Part shown: positions 24,967-34,700 of the stretch, one piece after another
Position numbering within the stretch: position 1 is the stretch's first letter
How the letters are laid out: the number at the start of each line of letters is the position of its first letter
Assembly: GCF_000334895.1 (NCBI RefSeq)
Contig: NZ_BAFM01000008.1
Span: 1-64,000, forward strand
Direction: 5' to 3'
DNA from: Halococcus agarilyticus
GTDB taxonomy: Archaea > Halobacteriota > Halobacteria > Halobacteriales > Halococcaceae
Length of the DNA: 64,000 nucleotides
Position numbers and translations under genes: made by a program
The notes under the pieces: model-generated
Database searches by the model: none
What the model saw: the letters and a program-made list of their open reading frames with translations, nothing else
Told to the model about the DNA's origin: nothing

Positions 24967-26490
24967 ATGACCTCGACCGTCCTCGTCGCGGGCACCGCGA
25001 GTCACGTCGGCAAGAGTACGGTGGTCACCGGCCTCTGTCGCCGCCTCGCGCGCGAGGGCGTCGCGGTCGCACCGTACAAAGCCCAGAACATGAGCAACAA
25101 CGCCCGCGCGGTCGTGACTGCCGACGGCGTCGATGGCACAAAGCGCCGGCCATCCAAGGACGACGAGGCATCCACCGACGGCTGGGGCGAGATCGGCGTC
25201 TCGCAGTACGTTCAGGCTCGCGCTGCGGGCGTCACGCCGACGACGGACATGAACCCCGTGCTCCTCAAGCCCCGCGGCGACGCCGAGAGTCAACTCGTGA
25301 TCGATGGACGGGCTGTCGGCCACTACGCCGCCGGAGCGTACTACGACGAGCACTGGGAGCGCGCCCGCGAGGCCGCGGAAGCGGCCCACGACCGCCTCGC
25401 AGCCGAGTACGAGGTGATCGTTGCGGAAGGGGCGGGCTCGATCGCGGAGATCAACCTCCACGACCGCGACCTCGCGAACGTCGCAACCGCGCGGTTCGCC
25501 GACGCGTCGATCCTGCTGCTCGCGGACATCGAGCGCGGCGGCGCGTTCGCGAGCGCCTACGGCACGCTCGAACTGATGCCCGACGACCTCCGCGAACGAG
25601 TGATGGGCGTCGTCTTCACCAAGTTCCGTGGCGATCGTTCGATCCTCGAATCGGGGATCGAAGAGCTGGAGCGAAAAACCGGAATTCCGGTGCTCGACAT
25701 CCTCCCGTACGACGATCCCGGACTGCCCGCCGAAGACAGCGTCTCGCTGCCGGCGGCTGACGAGCGTCGCGTGCTGGGCGACGACGACGGTGTGGCGGAC
25801 GAGGGCGCGGTGACTGTCGCGGTTCCCCGGCTGCCACGGATCTCGAACTTCACCGATCTCGAACCGCTGGCGCGCGAACCGGGCGTCAGAGTCAGCTACG
25901 TGCCACTCGATACCGATCTCGTGGCTGCGGATGCGGTCGTGATCCCTGGAACGAAAAACACCGTCGATGATCTGCTGGCGCTTCGAGAGACGGGGTTCGA
26001 CGAGGCGCTCGCCAGGGTGTCGGGCCCGATCGTCGGACTGTGTGGCGGCTACCAGATCCTCGGCGAACGGATCACGAACGCCGCCGTCGAGGGCACGGGC
26101 GATCGATCGGTGGTCGAGGGACTTCGACTGTTGCCCGTCGAAACCCGGTTTTCGCCCGAGAAACGCGTCGAGTGCGTCACGAGGGAGGTCGACGGATCCG
26201 GCCCGATCGCTGGCGCGAGCGGCCCCGTCTCGGGGTACGAGATCCACATGGGCGAGACTGCCGCCACCGCGGCCATCGATCGGCCCCTGGGTGAGGGCAG
26301 CGCCGCGATCGATCGCGTCCTCGGCACGTATCTCCACGGACTGTTCGAGAACGCGAACGTGCGCGATGCGTTCGTCGATAGCGTGTTTCACCGCGCCGGC
26401 AAACGGCGTCCCCGACCTGCGGATGTGGAGCGATCGCCGTACGCGAAGGCTGCGGAACTGGTCGACGGCCTCGCGCTCGGTCTGGAGTGA
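24967..26490 (+). CDS. cbiP: Cobyric acid synthase
   Basis: A 507-residue glutamine amidotransferase that amidates side chains b, d, e and g of adenosylcobyrinate diamide. The P-loop [10 protein letters not shown] at residues 9-18 and [12 protein letters not shown] define the synthetase domain. The glutaminase domain has C359 in [13 protein letters not shown] and the His block GYEIHMGET, with [10 protein letters not shown] at the end. A charged insertion of about 20 residues after [12 protein letters not shown] is unusual but within haloarchaeal variation. It is the last gene of the operon; phoU-like 26538 is convergent. Confidence 0.92.
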   Translation: MTSTVLVAGTASHVGKSTVVTGLCRRLAREGVAVAPYKAQNMSNNARAVVTADGVDGTKRRPSKDDEASTDGWGEIGVSQYVQARAAGVTPTTDMNPVLLKPRGDAESQLVIDGRAVGHYAAGAYYDEHWERAREAAEAAHDRLAAEYEVIVAEGAGSIAEINLHDRDLANVATARFADASILLLADIERGGAFASAYGTLELMPDDLRERVMGVVFTKFRGDRSILESGIEELERKTGIPVLDILPYDDPGLPAEDSVSLPAADERRVLGDDDGVADEGAVTVAVPRLPRISNFTDLEPLAREPGVRVSYVPLDTDLVAADAVVIPGTKNTVDDLLALRETGFDEALARVSGPIVGLCGGYQILGERITNAAVEGTGDRSVVEGLRLLPVETRFSPEKRVECVTREVDGSGPIAGASGPVSGYEIHMGETAATAAIDRPLGEGSAAIDRVLGTYLHGLFENANVRDAFVDSVFHRAGKRRPRPADVERSPYAKAAELVDGLALGLE

Positions 26491-26537
26491 GCGTCGATCT
26501 CCGGGACCGATCACGGTTCGTTCGTCGACGAGAAGAT

Positions 26538-27548
26538 CTACACTTCGGGAAGTTCGTTCCGGCGGGCGGTCCGCTGGACCGCCATCTCGGCGACGTTGGC
26601 CCCGTATTCGGCGGTTCGTTCGATGCTGTCGAGCAGGAGGCTCACCCGATGGATCTCGCCCGGTTCGTCGCGGTCGTGGAGTTCGTGACCGAACGCGTCG
26701 AGCTCCTCGACGAGTTCGTCACGGTCGGCGGTCGCGTCGTACGCCATCTCGACGTGGGCGTTCGAGAGCGCGACGTCCGCGGCGTGATCGGCGATCGTCC
26801 GTGCGCGGTCCGCGTGCGAGGCGAGCGCATCGCCGAGGTCGTCGGATTGGTCCTCGCCGGCGAGTCGGGCGATCTTCTCGGCGTGGTCCGCGATCCGCTC
26901 GAACTGGCGGGCGACGTAGTAGTACTCGAAGAGTTCGTCGCGCGAGAGATCGAGCTCGTCGATCACCGCGAGGTTGGAGAGCGACCGCCGGAAGTACCGG
27001 GTGACCATCGCGAACAGCCTGTCGGCCTCGTCGTCGCGCTCGATCACCGCCTCGGCCAGCGATCGATCGCCGGAGACGAACGCCCTCACTGCGTCCCGGT
27101 GCATGCCGAGGGTGACGAGCTTCAATCGCAGCACGCTCTTGCGGATCGAGACGCTCCCCGCGTCGAGCAGGCTGCGGAGCGTAACCGCCGTGTCGCTGGC
27201 TTCGAGCACTTCGAGCCCGCTCAACCGCCCGGCCAGGCGCGTGATCGCGCTCCGCCGTTCGGTCGAGTGGGTCGTCTCGTCGACGAGCCGGATCCGATCG
27301 ACGCCGACGACGTAGAGTGCGTGGATCGTCCGTGCGAGTCCCTCCCCGTCGAGCCCGCTGCTGTCGACGCTCGCGGTGCGCTCGTCGCCCCCACCGTTGC
27401 CCATCGACTCGACGAGGAGCGAGCCGTTGCCCTTCGGATGGAGCCGGAGAGTCGACCCCGCGTCGATCCGGTGTTCGGTCGCCCACGACTTCGGCAGCGA
27501 GACGGTGTACGTGGTCCCACCCGAGAGCTGGACCTTCCTCGTCTCCAT
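26538..27548 (-). CDS. PhoU-type regulator with AbrB/SpoVT N-terminal domain
   Basis: A 336-residue protein combining an AbrB-like swapped-hairpin DNA-binding domain (METRKVQLSGGTTYTVSLPK, then SWATEHRIDAGSTLRLHP) with PhoU-like helical repeats (HRDAVRAFVSGDRSLAEAVI, RDDEADRLFAMVTRYF, YYYVARQFERIADHAEKIA). This architecture is common in haloarchaea and is thought to regulate phosphate uptake. ATG 27548 begins the AbrB motif. No pst genes are adjacent, so its role here is inferred from architecture only. Confidence 0.85.
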   Translation of the reverse strand: METRKVQLSGGTTYTVSLPKSWATEHRIDAGSTLRLHPKGNGSLLVESMGNGGGDERTASVDSSGLDGEGLARTIHALYVVGVDRIRLVDETTHSTERRSAITRLAGRLSGLEVLEASDTAVTLRSLLDAGSVSIRKSVLRLKLVTLGMHRDAVRAFVSGDRSLAEAVIERDDEADRLFAMVTRYFRRSLSNLAVIDELDLSRDELFEYYYVARQFERIADHAEKIARLAGEDQSDDLGDALASHADRARTIADHAADVALSNAHVEMAYDATADRDELVEELDAFGHELHDRDEPGEIHRVSLLLDSIERTAEYGANVAEMAVQRTARRNELPEV

Positions 27549-27977
27549 GGCAGGTCCGTCGGAGACGGTGGCCGTCAAGCTTGATATGTGGGGTGTTGTC
27601 GGCTATATATCGATCCGTACGACAGGAGAGATAGCGATGTCCCGACGAAACGGCCCGATCGAGAGCGTCGTCGGGGACACCAGCGAATCAGTATTCGAGT
27701 TCTTTGTTTTGATCTCACTCTGAGCGGCTGAGTATCGGCAAATGGATCTCATTGTCGGGATTGGAGGGAGTTTTAGCCCATTTGAGCGCCGATTTCACGT
27801 CTTGCGGCTCCGGGATGTCTCTCCCGGATGCCAAGATTCGAGATTCGGCTCGGTAGCTATCGAATGAACAGAAGCCACAATTCAGACCGATACGATCCGA
27901 TATCGGGATGCGACGCGTGTCTTTCGGAGAAAAGTAGAGCATTAGTCAGTTATATCTTTTCGCGGATCGAGGACGAT
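27549..27977. other. AT-richer gap without a recognised gene
   Basis: About 430 bases. It is visibly more AT-rich than its flanks. A 75-codon frame at 27715-27942 on the minus strand shows no family resemblance and has a basic, non-haloarchaeal composition. The region may contain a decayed insertion element or a regulatory RNA; I see neither terminal repeats nor a target duplication. Confidence 0.4.
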
Positions 27978-29411
27978 CTATTCGCGGCTCTGCATCGGAA
28001 CGCCGTTCTCGCCCCGCGGGAGATACTCGCGGTCGCCTGGCTCGGTCTGGAGTTCGTCGTTCTCGACGACGACTTCGCCGCCGACGATGGTGTGGGTCGG
28101 TAGGCCGGTGAGTTCGTCGCCGTGGAAGGTGGAGTAGCCAGGTTCCATCGTGTGGTAGAACTCGTCGTCGACCACGCGACTCTTTTCGAGATCGACGATC
28201 ACCATGTCGGCGTCCGCACCCTCAACGAGTGCGCCCTTGCGAGGATAGAGTCCCCATCGCTTGGCGTTGTTCTCGGCACAGACCTCGACCACTCGCTCCA
28301 TGCTGAGTCGGTTCTTGTTGACGCCCTCGCTCATCATCACCGGCAGGAAGTACTCGATCCCGTTGTTGTCGCCCGGGATCGCGTCCCACATGTCGCCGTA
28401 CTTCCCCTCGCCCTTCTCCTTGAACTCGATCTTGTGGGGGCAGTGGTCGGTCCCCAGATAATCGACCACGCCGGTCCGGAGTCCCTCCCAGAGCCGCGTC
28501 TTACTCCGCTCCTTACGGAGCGGTGGCGAGATCTTGCCCCAAACTCCGAGATCCTTGTCGTTGGTGTGGGCGAGAAAGGCCGGTAGGGTCTCGGCGTGGA
28601 GGTTGACGCCCCGATCTTGAAATCGCTCGCAGATGTCGACCCCTTCGGCGGTGCTCATGTGGACGATGTACGCCCGCGAGTCGGTGTACTCCGTGAGCCG
28701 CCCGATCTGCTCGATCTGCATCGCCTCGGCGACGTTCGGCGATGCCTCCGTCCACGCTTCGAGGTCGTTGCGCCCCTCGTCCTGAAGTTCCTGCCGGCGC
28801 TCGTAGGCGAGGTCCTCGTTCTCGGCGTGGAACATCACCACTCCCCCGTTGACGTCCGAAACCGTATCGAGCACCTGGTACACCCGGCCGGCGTCCGAGT
28901 GGTCGATCCCGAGCTCGGGACTCGCGTGCTTGTACCAGTTGAAGAATACTTTGAACGATCGAATGCCTTCGTCGACCAGCCCCTCAATCTCCTCGACATG
29001 GTGGTCCTGATGGACGATCGCGTGGTACGCGAAGTCGATGTAGGAGTTCTCGCGGCCGACCTCGCGGAAGAACTCCATGTCGGGGAGGTACGGCTCGCGC
29101 TGGAGCAGGAAGTTCACGACCGTGGTGACCCCACCGTGGACCGCGCCACGGGTCTCGGTCTCGAAGTCGTGTTCGAGACCTGCGTGGTAGTCCTCGAACT
29201 CGTAGCGCGAGAGCCCCCAGTGGACGTGCGGATCGATGAACCCCGGTATCAGGTAGTTGCCCCCAGCGTCGATCTCGCGGTCGGCGTCGGGGAGGTTCGC
29301 TTCGGTGCCGACCGCGACGATCCGGCCGTCGGCGGCCGCAACACCACCCAGGATCGCGCCGCCTGGTGTCACCACTCGTGCATCGACCACCCGCAGGTCT
29401 GCTCGTGTCAT
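27978..29411 (-). CDS. Dihydropyrimidinase/hydantoinase-type amidohydrolase
   Basis: A 477-residue cyclic amidohydrolase predicted to open a cyclic amide, imide, hydantoin or dihydropyrimidine ring. The binuclear metal site is complete: H62 and H64 in DPHVHW, K154 (the carbamylated lysine) in IRSFKVFFNW, H195 in MFHAENED, H251 in VHMSTAEG and D322 in GTDHCPH. The C-terminal strands (ADMVIVDLEKSRVV) complete the fold. It lies next to an NCS2-type permease and a small membrane protein, all leftward, suggesting uptake and ring opening of one compound. A second enzyme of the same family is at 54944-56344. Confidence 0.88.
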   Translation of the reverse strand: MTRADLRVVDARVVTPGGAILGGVAAADGRIVAVGTEANLPDADREIDAGGNYLIPGFIDPHVHWGLSRYEFEDYHAGLEHDFETETRGAVHGGVTTVVNFLLQREPYLPDMEFFREVGRENSYIDFAYHAIVHQDHHVEEIEGLVDEGIRSFKVFFNWYKHASPELGIDHSDAGRVYQVLDTVSDVNGGVVMFHAENEDLAYERRQELQDEGRNDLEAWTEASPNVAEAMQIEQIGRLTEYTDSRAYIVHMSTAEGVDICERFQDRGVNLHAETLPAFLAHTNDKDLGVWGKISPPLRKERSKTRLWEGLRTGVVDYLGTDHCPHKIEFKEKGEGKYGDMWDAIPGDNNGIEYFLPVMMSEGVNKNRLSMERVVEVCAENNAKRWGLYPRKGALVEGADADMVIVDLEKSRVVDDEFYHTMEPGYSTFHGDELTGLPTHTIVGGEVVVENDELQTEPGDREYLPRGENGVPMQSRE

Positions 29412-29493
29412 CGTCGTTCGCCACTCGACGCGCGAGAACTTAACTGTCGGGGGCAGAGCGATGTGAACTCGGTGCTGATGCAGTCAGGAGCGG

Positions 29494-29970
29494 TCAGTCC
29501 TCGGCACTCGTCCGGACTCGTTCGGCGAGCGTCTCGTGACACTCCGCAGGATGGGTGGGATAGACCGCGATCGGTTTCCGTTCGTTTTCGACGTGGATGA
29601 CGAGCTCGTGGCGCTTCCGATAGCTCCAGTAGAGACTCGCCAGCCCGACGGCAGCGAACCCGATCCCGACGAGGGGGTTCCGCGTCGTGCCGACGAAGAC
29701 GCCGACGCCGACGAGGACCACGCTCATGACCACGAGATCCCACTCGGCGCTCTTGAGACCGACCTGCGTGATGTTTCCGTGCTGGATCTTGATCCTCGTC
29801 TCGTCGTCCCGATCGACGTAGACGCCCGTCTCGTTGTAACCGATCCAGCCGCCGCGCCGGAGTCCCATTCGGGTGATCGTCGTACCGTCTGAATCGTCGC
29901 GGTCGTTCATGCGGATGCGTGGCGGCACGATCACTTTCGCGTTGTGGGACTCGGTCTCGGACATGGACAT
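29494..29970 (-). CDS. Small membrane protein with two hydrophobic helices
   Basis: A 158-residue protein (156 if the second ATG, 29964, is used). An N-terminal soluble region resembling a beta-rich patch (GWIGYNETGVYVDRDDETRI) precedes two membrane helices, DLVVMSVVLVGVGVFVGT and LVGIGFAAVGLASLYWSYR. A cytoplasmic-type tail follows, with IHVENERKPIAVYP. I know no family for it with certainty. It lies between the amidohydrolase and the permease and is probably translated with them. A role in transport or sensing is only a guess from position. Confidence 0.65.
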   Translation of the reverse strand: MSMSETESHNAKVIVPPRIRMNDRDDSDGTTITRMGLRRGGWIGYNETGVYVDRDDETRIKIQHGNITQVGLKSAEWDLVVMSVVLVGVGVFVGTTRNPLVGIGFAAVGLASLYWSYRKRHELVIHVENERKPIAVYPTHPAECHETLAERVRTSAED

Positions 29971-29994
29971 GAAAATGGAGCCCTGTACCGGCGA

Positions 29995-31539
29995 TCAGTC
30001 GTTGGCGACGTCGGGTTCCCTCGACTCCCCGCCGAGGAACCGTGCGTGATACGGTGTGAACGCGTCGTCGTCCTCGGTGATCTCCTCCCACGCGGTCAGG
30101 CCACGCTCGTCGGCGGTACCGGGGATCGTGTTGTCGAGCACGAACGCGGCGATACCGCCGACGGCGATCGGCGTGCCCAGAATGATCCCGATCGTCTGGG
30201 CGACCGTGGGGAGGCCGAGCACCACTCCTAATACTGGGACGCTCGCGAGACCCGCTTCGAGCGTGATGTCCGAAGCGTTCTGGACGTTGGTGACGTACTC
30301 CGGGATCGACAGCCCGGCGAACAGGCCGAACCCGAGCACGAACACGTTCCGGTTCTGGTTGAGATCGACGTACTGGAGCTGCGAGAGGCCGACCCCGACG
30401 ATCTGGGCGAACATCGCGAGGAACAACCCCCCGACGATCGCGCTCGGGATCGTCGTCACCAGCGCCCCGAAGTAGCCGACGAACCCGACGAGGATCATCA
30501 CGACCGCGCCGACCTGAACGACGTACCGCGAGGCCACCCCCGTGATGCCGATCGCACCGATGTTCTCGGTGTAGGAGGTCGAGCCGTTGCCGGTTCCCAT
30601 GATTCCGGCGAAGACGTTGCCGAGCCCCTCCATGCCGAGCCCGTGGTTGACCCGTCGCGCGTTGGGTGCGCCCTCACCGGCCATCCGGGCGACGGAGTGG
30701 TAGTCCCCGAAGCTCTCGATTGCCGAGGCGAGCATCCCGGCGATCATCCCCGCGATGAACGAGGTCGTAAAGAGCGGGAGACCCCACTGGAACGGGACGA
30801 TCACGCGGATCGGCGGTGCGTTCGCGACCGGACTCAAGTCCACGAGACCGGGAACGAGTCCGGTGACCGAGAGGACGAGAGCGAGCAGATACGCTCCGCC
30901 GAGGCCCAGCAGCACGGGAAACAGTTTGAAGATCCGGGAGTAGCCGTCGAGATACTGCGAGAACAGCACGATGAGTGCGAGCGTCAGCCCGACGAGATAC
31001 CAGTTGTTCGTCGGGCTGGTGATCTGGGGTACGGTGAGGAGTGCGAGCCCGATCAGCGCGATCACCACCGCGATGACGAGCGGGCCCACGTACCGCTTGA
31101 GCCGACCGAAGATCCCGAGGTAGCCGATCGCGACCTCGACGAGACCCGCGACGATGACCGCACCCTGGAGCTCGCGGATCATCGTCGTCGGAGCAGCGTC
31201 ACCCGCCGCGAGCACCGCGACGATCGCGAGCGCGGGCCCCAGCATCGAGAACGTCCCGCCCTGGACGATCGGATAGCGGTTCCCGACCGTCGCCTGGGCG
31301 AGCGTCGCGACTCCCGAGACCACGAAGAACGTCGCCACGAGCTGGGCGGTCTGGGCGGCGTCGAACCCGATCGCTCCCGCGAGAACGAGCGGGATCGCGA
31401 TCGTCGAGCCGATCATCGTCAGCCAGTGCTGAACGCCGAGCAGCGCCGACTGGCCGAGCGGCGGCTTGTCGTCGATCCCGTACTCGACCATGCTGCTCTC
31501 GTGCGCCTTCGTTTCCCCGCTACCCGTCTCGCTGCTCAT
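29995..31539 (-). CDS. NCS2-type nucleobase:cation symporter
   Basis: A 514-residue permease of the xanthine/uracil (NCS2) family with about fourteen membrane segments. Recognised motifs are QGGTFSMLGPALAIV, ESFGDYHSVARMAGEG (the Glu-containing substrate motif of NCS2), GNGSTSYTENIGAIGITGVA, and IVGGLFLAMFAQIVGVGLSQ. It should import a purine, pyrimidine or similar heterocycle with a cation. I chose ATG 31539 because MSSETGSGETKAHE is an acidic leader; the open extension to 31608 is not. The gene faces away from the CocE-type hydrolase gene at 31753. Confidence 0.88.
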   Translation of the reverse strand: MSSETGSGETKAHESSMVEYGIDDKPPLGQSALLGVQHWLTMIGSTIAIPLVLAGAIGFDAAQTAQLVATFFVVSGVATLAQATVGNRYPIVQGGTFSMLGPALAIVAVLAAGDAAPTTMIRELQGAVIVAGLVEVAIGYLGIFGRLKRYVGPLVIAVVIALIGLALLTVPQITSPTNNWYLVGLTLALIVLFSQYLDGYSRIFKLFPVLLGLGGAYLLALVLSVTGLVPGLVDLSPVANAPPIRVIVPFQWGLPLFTTSFIAGMIAGMLASAIESFGDYHSVARMAGEGAPNARRVNHGLGMEGLGNVFAGIMGTGNGSTSYTENIGAIGITGVASRYVVQVGAVVMILVGFVGYFGALVTTIPSAIVGGLFLAMFAQIVGVGLSQLQYVDLNQNRNVFVLGFGLFAGLSIPEYVTNVQNASDITLEAGLASVPVLGVVLGLPTVAQTIGIILGTPIAVGGIAAFVLDNTIPGTADERGLTAWEEITEDDDAFTPYHARFLGGESREPDVAND

Positions 31540-31752
31540 GATTGCCCCCGATCGGCGTCTCGACTGTGGTATGCCATCTCTTGTTCCCTTCTCGCGAAAG
31601 GATGTCAAACAGAGGTATAAAACTATGGGTTGTCGTCACGAGCGGCGAGCGGAACCGATCCCCTCACCGGCGAGTCGCCAATCGTTGTGGTCTCGAGCGG
31701 GCAGGTCGATCCGGACGCAAGTTACTTGTCGTCGTTGGGAGACGGTGTCGGT

Positions 31753-33642
31753 ATGGGCAGTCAACCGGAGTACGGGGTCCACGCCGAACTGAACGTCCCC
31801 GTCGAGACCCGCGACGGCATCGCGCTCGCGACCGATATCTACCGACCGGCCGACCCGGACACGAACGAACCGATCGACGATCCGAAACCGGCGCTGCTCG
31901 ACCGGACGCCCTATGGAAAACGGGGGCGGATGGAGCGTCACGGCGAGTGGTACGCCCAGCGCGGCTACGTCGTCGCGATCCAAGACTGTCGCGGTCGGTT
32001 CGACAGCGAGGGCGAGTACTACATCTTCGTGAACGAACCCGAGGACGGCTACGATACTGTGGAATGGCTCGCCGACCGTTCGTACTGTGACGGCCAGGTC
32101 GGGACGATCGGCACCTCCTACGGGGCGTGGGTCCAGAGCGCGCTCGCGACCCAGGACCCACCCCACCTCGAAGCGATGTTCGTGAACCAGGGGGCCGCCA
32201 ATGGGAGGGAAGCGACCTTCCGGCATAACGGCGCGTTCGAACTCCGATGGCTGTGCTGGGCGCTCACCCTCGGCGGCGGGTTCGCAAAGCGTGCGCTAGA
32301 GGACTCCGACGTTCAGGCGCGCCTCGCGAACGTCGATGTCCGGGACGTGCTCGCCGACGGACCGATCCATCGAGGACAGTCCCCACTCCGGCATATCTCG
32401 AACTACGAGGAGTGGGCGTTCGACATCATGACGCAGGGCGCGGCGAGCGACGAGCTCTGGCAATCCCCCGGAATCGACTTCGAGCGCCACTACGACGGGA
32501 TGGCCGACGTGCCCACCGTGTACGCGGGCGCGTGGTACGACTCCTACACGAAGGCGACCTGCGACAACTTCGCGGCGCTCGTCGAGCGGAAGGATTCGGA
32601 CCACTTTCTGTTGATGGGGCCGTGGACCCACGGCTGGAACGGCTATCCGCTGCCGTCGTGGAACAAGCCCTACTCCGGCGAACTCGCGTTCGGCGAGGCC
32701 GCGCTCCGCGATTATCAGGAGACCCGCCTGCGTTTCTTCGATCACTACCTCAAGGGCGAGAATTCGTGGAGTGACCAGGCCACGGTGGAGTTCTTCCGGA
32801 TGGGCACCGGCGACGGCGGCCGGACCACCGACGGTCGGCTGTTCCACGGTGGGGAGTGGTCGACGGCCGACGAGTGGCCCCCGAGCGACATCGAGCACAC
32901 CACCTACTACGCCCACGGCGACGGGACGCTCGCGATCGCTAAACCCGATTCCGAGGGCGGTGCGACGAGCTACGAGTTCGATCCTAAAGATCCGGTCCCG
33001 ACCCTCGGCGGCAACTGCTCGTCGTACATCACCTACGAACCCCGCGACGAGAACCTGATCGAGTACCCACTGGCCGAACGCAACCTCCACGACATCACCG
33101 GTCGGGGTGGGTTCGATCAGCGCACCCGCGGGGACACCTTCGGCGCGGAGCCGCCGTACGGCCCGCTGGAACACCGCGATGATGTCCTCGTCTTCCGCAC
33201 ACCGCCGCTCGACGAGGCGGTCGAGATCGTCGGCCCGATCCAGGTCCGGGTCCACGGGGAAACCGACGCCCCCGACACCGACTTCACCGCGAAGCTGATC
33301 GAGGAGTACCCGCCCAGTGAAGCCTTTCCGAACGGGTTCGCGCTCAACCTCGCGGACTCGATCTGCCGGGCGCGATACCGGGGCTACCGCGACGAACCGG
33401 ACTCCGTCGAACCTGGCGAGGTCTACGAGTTCGCCATGGAACCCTATCCGACGGCGAACGTCTTCGCGGCGGGCCACCGGATCCGGCTCGATGTCTCCTC
33501 GTCGAACTTCCCCCGGTTCGACGTGAACCACAACACCGGCGGTCCGCTCTACGGCGACCGCGAGTACCGGGTCGCGACGAACACCGTCCACCACAGCGTC
33601 GATCATCCGACCCGAATCGAGCTGCCGGTTCGACGGACCTGA
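31753..33642 (+). CDS. CocE/NonD-family (X-Pro dipeptidyl-peptidase-like) hydrolase
   Basis: A 629-residue alpha/beta hydrolase of the CocE/NonD (peptidase S15-like) family. The family covers cocaine esterase, glutaryl-7-ACA acylase and related acylases. The nucleophile is S122 in GTIGTSYGAW; the acid and base lie in the later segments around GAWYDSYTKATCDNF and GPWTHGWNGYPL. The C-terminal jelly-roll domain (IQVRVHGETDAPDTDF and ANVFAAGHRIRLDVSSSNFP) is complete. ATG 31753 starts MGSQPEYGVHAELNVPVETR. It may remove an acyl group from the island's substrate or an intermediate. Exact specificity is unknown. Confidence 0.85.
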   Translation: MGSQPEYGVHAELNVPVETRDGIALATDIYRPADPDTNEPIDDPKPALLDRTPYGKRGRMERHGEWYAQRGYVVAIQDCRGRFDSEGEYYIFVNEPEDGYDTVEWLADRSYCDGQVGTIGTSYGAWVQSALATQDPPHLEAMFVNQGAANGREATFRHNGAFELRWLCWALTLGGGFAKRALEDSDVQARLANVDVRDVLADGPIHRGQSPLRHISNYEEWAFDIMTQGAASDELWQSPGIDFERHYDGMADVPTVYAGAWYDSYTKATCDNFAALVERKDSDHFLLMGPWTHGWNGYPLPSWNKPYSGELAFGEAALRDYQETRLRFFDHYLKGENSWSDQATVEFFRMGTGDGGRTTDGRLFHGGEWSTADEWPPSDIEHTTYYAHGDGTLAIAKPDSEGGATSYEFDPKDPVPTLGGNCSSYITYEPRDENLIEYPLAERNLHDITGRGGFDQRTRGDTFGAEPPYGPLEHRDDVLVFRTPPLDEAVEIVGPIQVRVHGETDAPDTDFTAKLIEEYPPSEAFPNGFALNLADSICRARYRGYRDEPDSVEPGEVYEFAMEPYPTANVFAAGHRIRLDVSSSNFPRFDVNHNTGGPLYGDREYRVATNTVHHSVDHPTRIELPVRRT

Positions 33643-33680
33643 TCGGATCAGGGACGGACAGTTCGGGATTTCACGGCAAC

Positions 33681-33690
33681 ACTTATACTC
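33681..33690 (+). promoter_or_regulatory. TATA-like box upstream of the Mo-hydroxylase FAD subunit
   Basis: ACTTATACTC lies about 35 bases before a short leader frame (33721-33783) and about 95 bases before the FAD-subunit start. The distance to the leader ATG suits an archaeal promoter with a very short untranslated leader. Confidence 0.45.
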
Positions 33691-33720
33691 GCGGTGGGGC
33701 TACGGGAGAACCGTGTTCGT

Positions 33721-33783
33721 ATGAGTCACACGAACAACCGACGCGAAACGAATCGGTCGCCGACGGGCGGTGACGCCGGATGA
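33721..33783 (+). other. Twenty-codon leader frame overlapping the FAD-subunit start
   Basis: ATG 33721 encodes MSHTNNRRETNRSPTGGDAG and its TGA overlaps the ATG of the FAD subunit by 4 bases (ATGA at 33780-33783). It is polar and basic rather than acidic, so it is unlikely to be a functional protein; coupling of translation is the plausible role. Confidence 0.35.
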
Positions 33784-34700
33784 AACCGGCCGCGTTCCAG
33801 TACCACCAGCCGTCGTCGGTGGCGGAGGCGACCGACCTCCTCGCCGAGTACGAGCACGACGCCGAGCTGATGGCGGGCAACCAGTCGCTCGGCATCGTGA
33901 TGGCGAACCGCCTCGCGACGCCGGCACACATCGTCGACCTCAACGGTGTCGACGACCTCGATTACGTCGACGTTGCCGCCGAACGGGTCGCAATCGGCGC
34001 GCTGACGAGCCACCGGACCATCGAAACCTCGGGCGCGCTCGCCGACGCGCTCCCGATGTTCCCGGCGGCGGCCGAACAGATCGCCGGGCCGAGCGTCCGC
34101 AACCTCGGCACGATCGGCGGGAGCGTCGGCGAGGCCGATCCCGCGGGGAACTATCCTACTGTGCTCACCGCGCTCGACGGCGACCTTCACATCGCCTCGG
34201 CCGACGGGGAGCGCACCGTGGCGGCGTCGGAGTACTTCATCGCGTACATGTTCACCGATCTCGCCGAGGACGAGCTGATCACCGGCGTCTCGGTCGACCG
34301 GGGACCGTTCCCCGTCGACCGGACCGGGATGGCCTTCCTCGAACAGAAGCCCGCGGCTCAGACGTGGCCGACGATCAGCGCGGCCGCGGCCGTCCGGGTC
34401 GACGACCCCGACGCGTCCGCACCCGTCGTCGAAGAGGCACGGCTCGCGCTCGCGAACGCCGCCGACGTCCCGCTTCGCGTCGAGGACGCCGAGGCAGCCG
34501 TCGAGGGCGAATCGCTCGGCGAGGAACCCCTCACAGCGGCCGCCGAAGCCGCGAGTGAGGCCGCCGAACCGGGCGAGGAGATGCACGCCGACGCGGCGTA
34601 CAAAGAGGAGTTGGCCGGCGAGTACACCCGGCGCTCGCTCGAAACGGCGTACGAACGCGCAACCGACGCTGCGGATACCACGGAGACCACGACATCATGA
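33780..34700 (+). CDS. FAD-binding (medium) subunit of a molybdenum hydroxylase
   Basis: A 306-residue FAD subunit of the CoxM/CutM type that passes electrons from the Fe-S/molybdenum subunits to an acceptor. FAD-binding loops are visible: AGNQSLGIVMANR (32-44) and NLGTIGGSVGEADPAGNYP (108-126). The first differs from the usual AGGQSL by an Asn at the second Gly. The C-terminal CO-dehydrogenase flavoprotein domain (FLEQKPAAQTWPTISAAAAV) is present. It is followed by a CoxG-like gene overlapping by 4 bases. The other subunits are encoded on the opposite strand from 38357 leftward. Confidence 0.85.
   Translation: MKPAAFQYHQPSSVAEATDLLAEYEHDAELMAGNQSLGIVMANRLATPAHIVDLNGVDDLDYVDVAAERVAIGALTSHRTIETSGALADALPMFPAAAEQIAGPSVRNLGTIGGSVGEADPAGNYPTVLTALDGDLHIASADGERTVAASEYFIAYMFTDLAEDELITGVSVDRGPFPVDRTGMAFLEQKPAAQTWPTISAAAAVRVDDPDASAPVVEEARLALANAADVPLRVEDAEAAVEGESLGEEPLTAAAEAASEAAEPGEEMHADAAYKEELAGEYTRRSLETAYERATDAADTTETTTS

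Noticed and set aside
27715-27942. A 75-codon minus-strand gene in the gap after phoU.
   Set aside because: No family resemblance, no promoter, and composition unlike haloarchaeal proteins.
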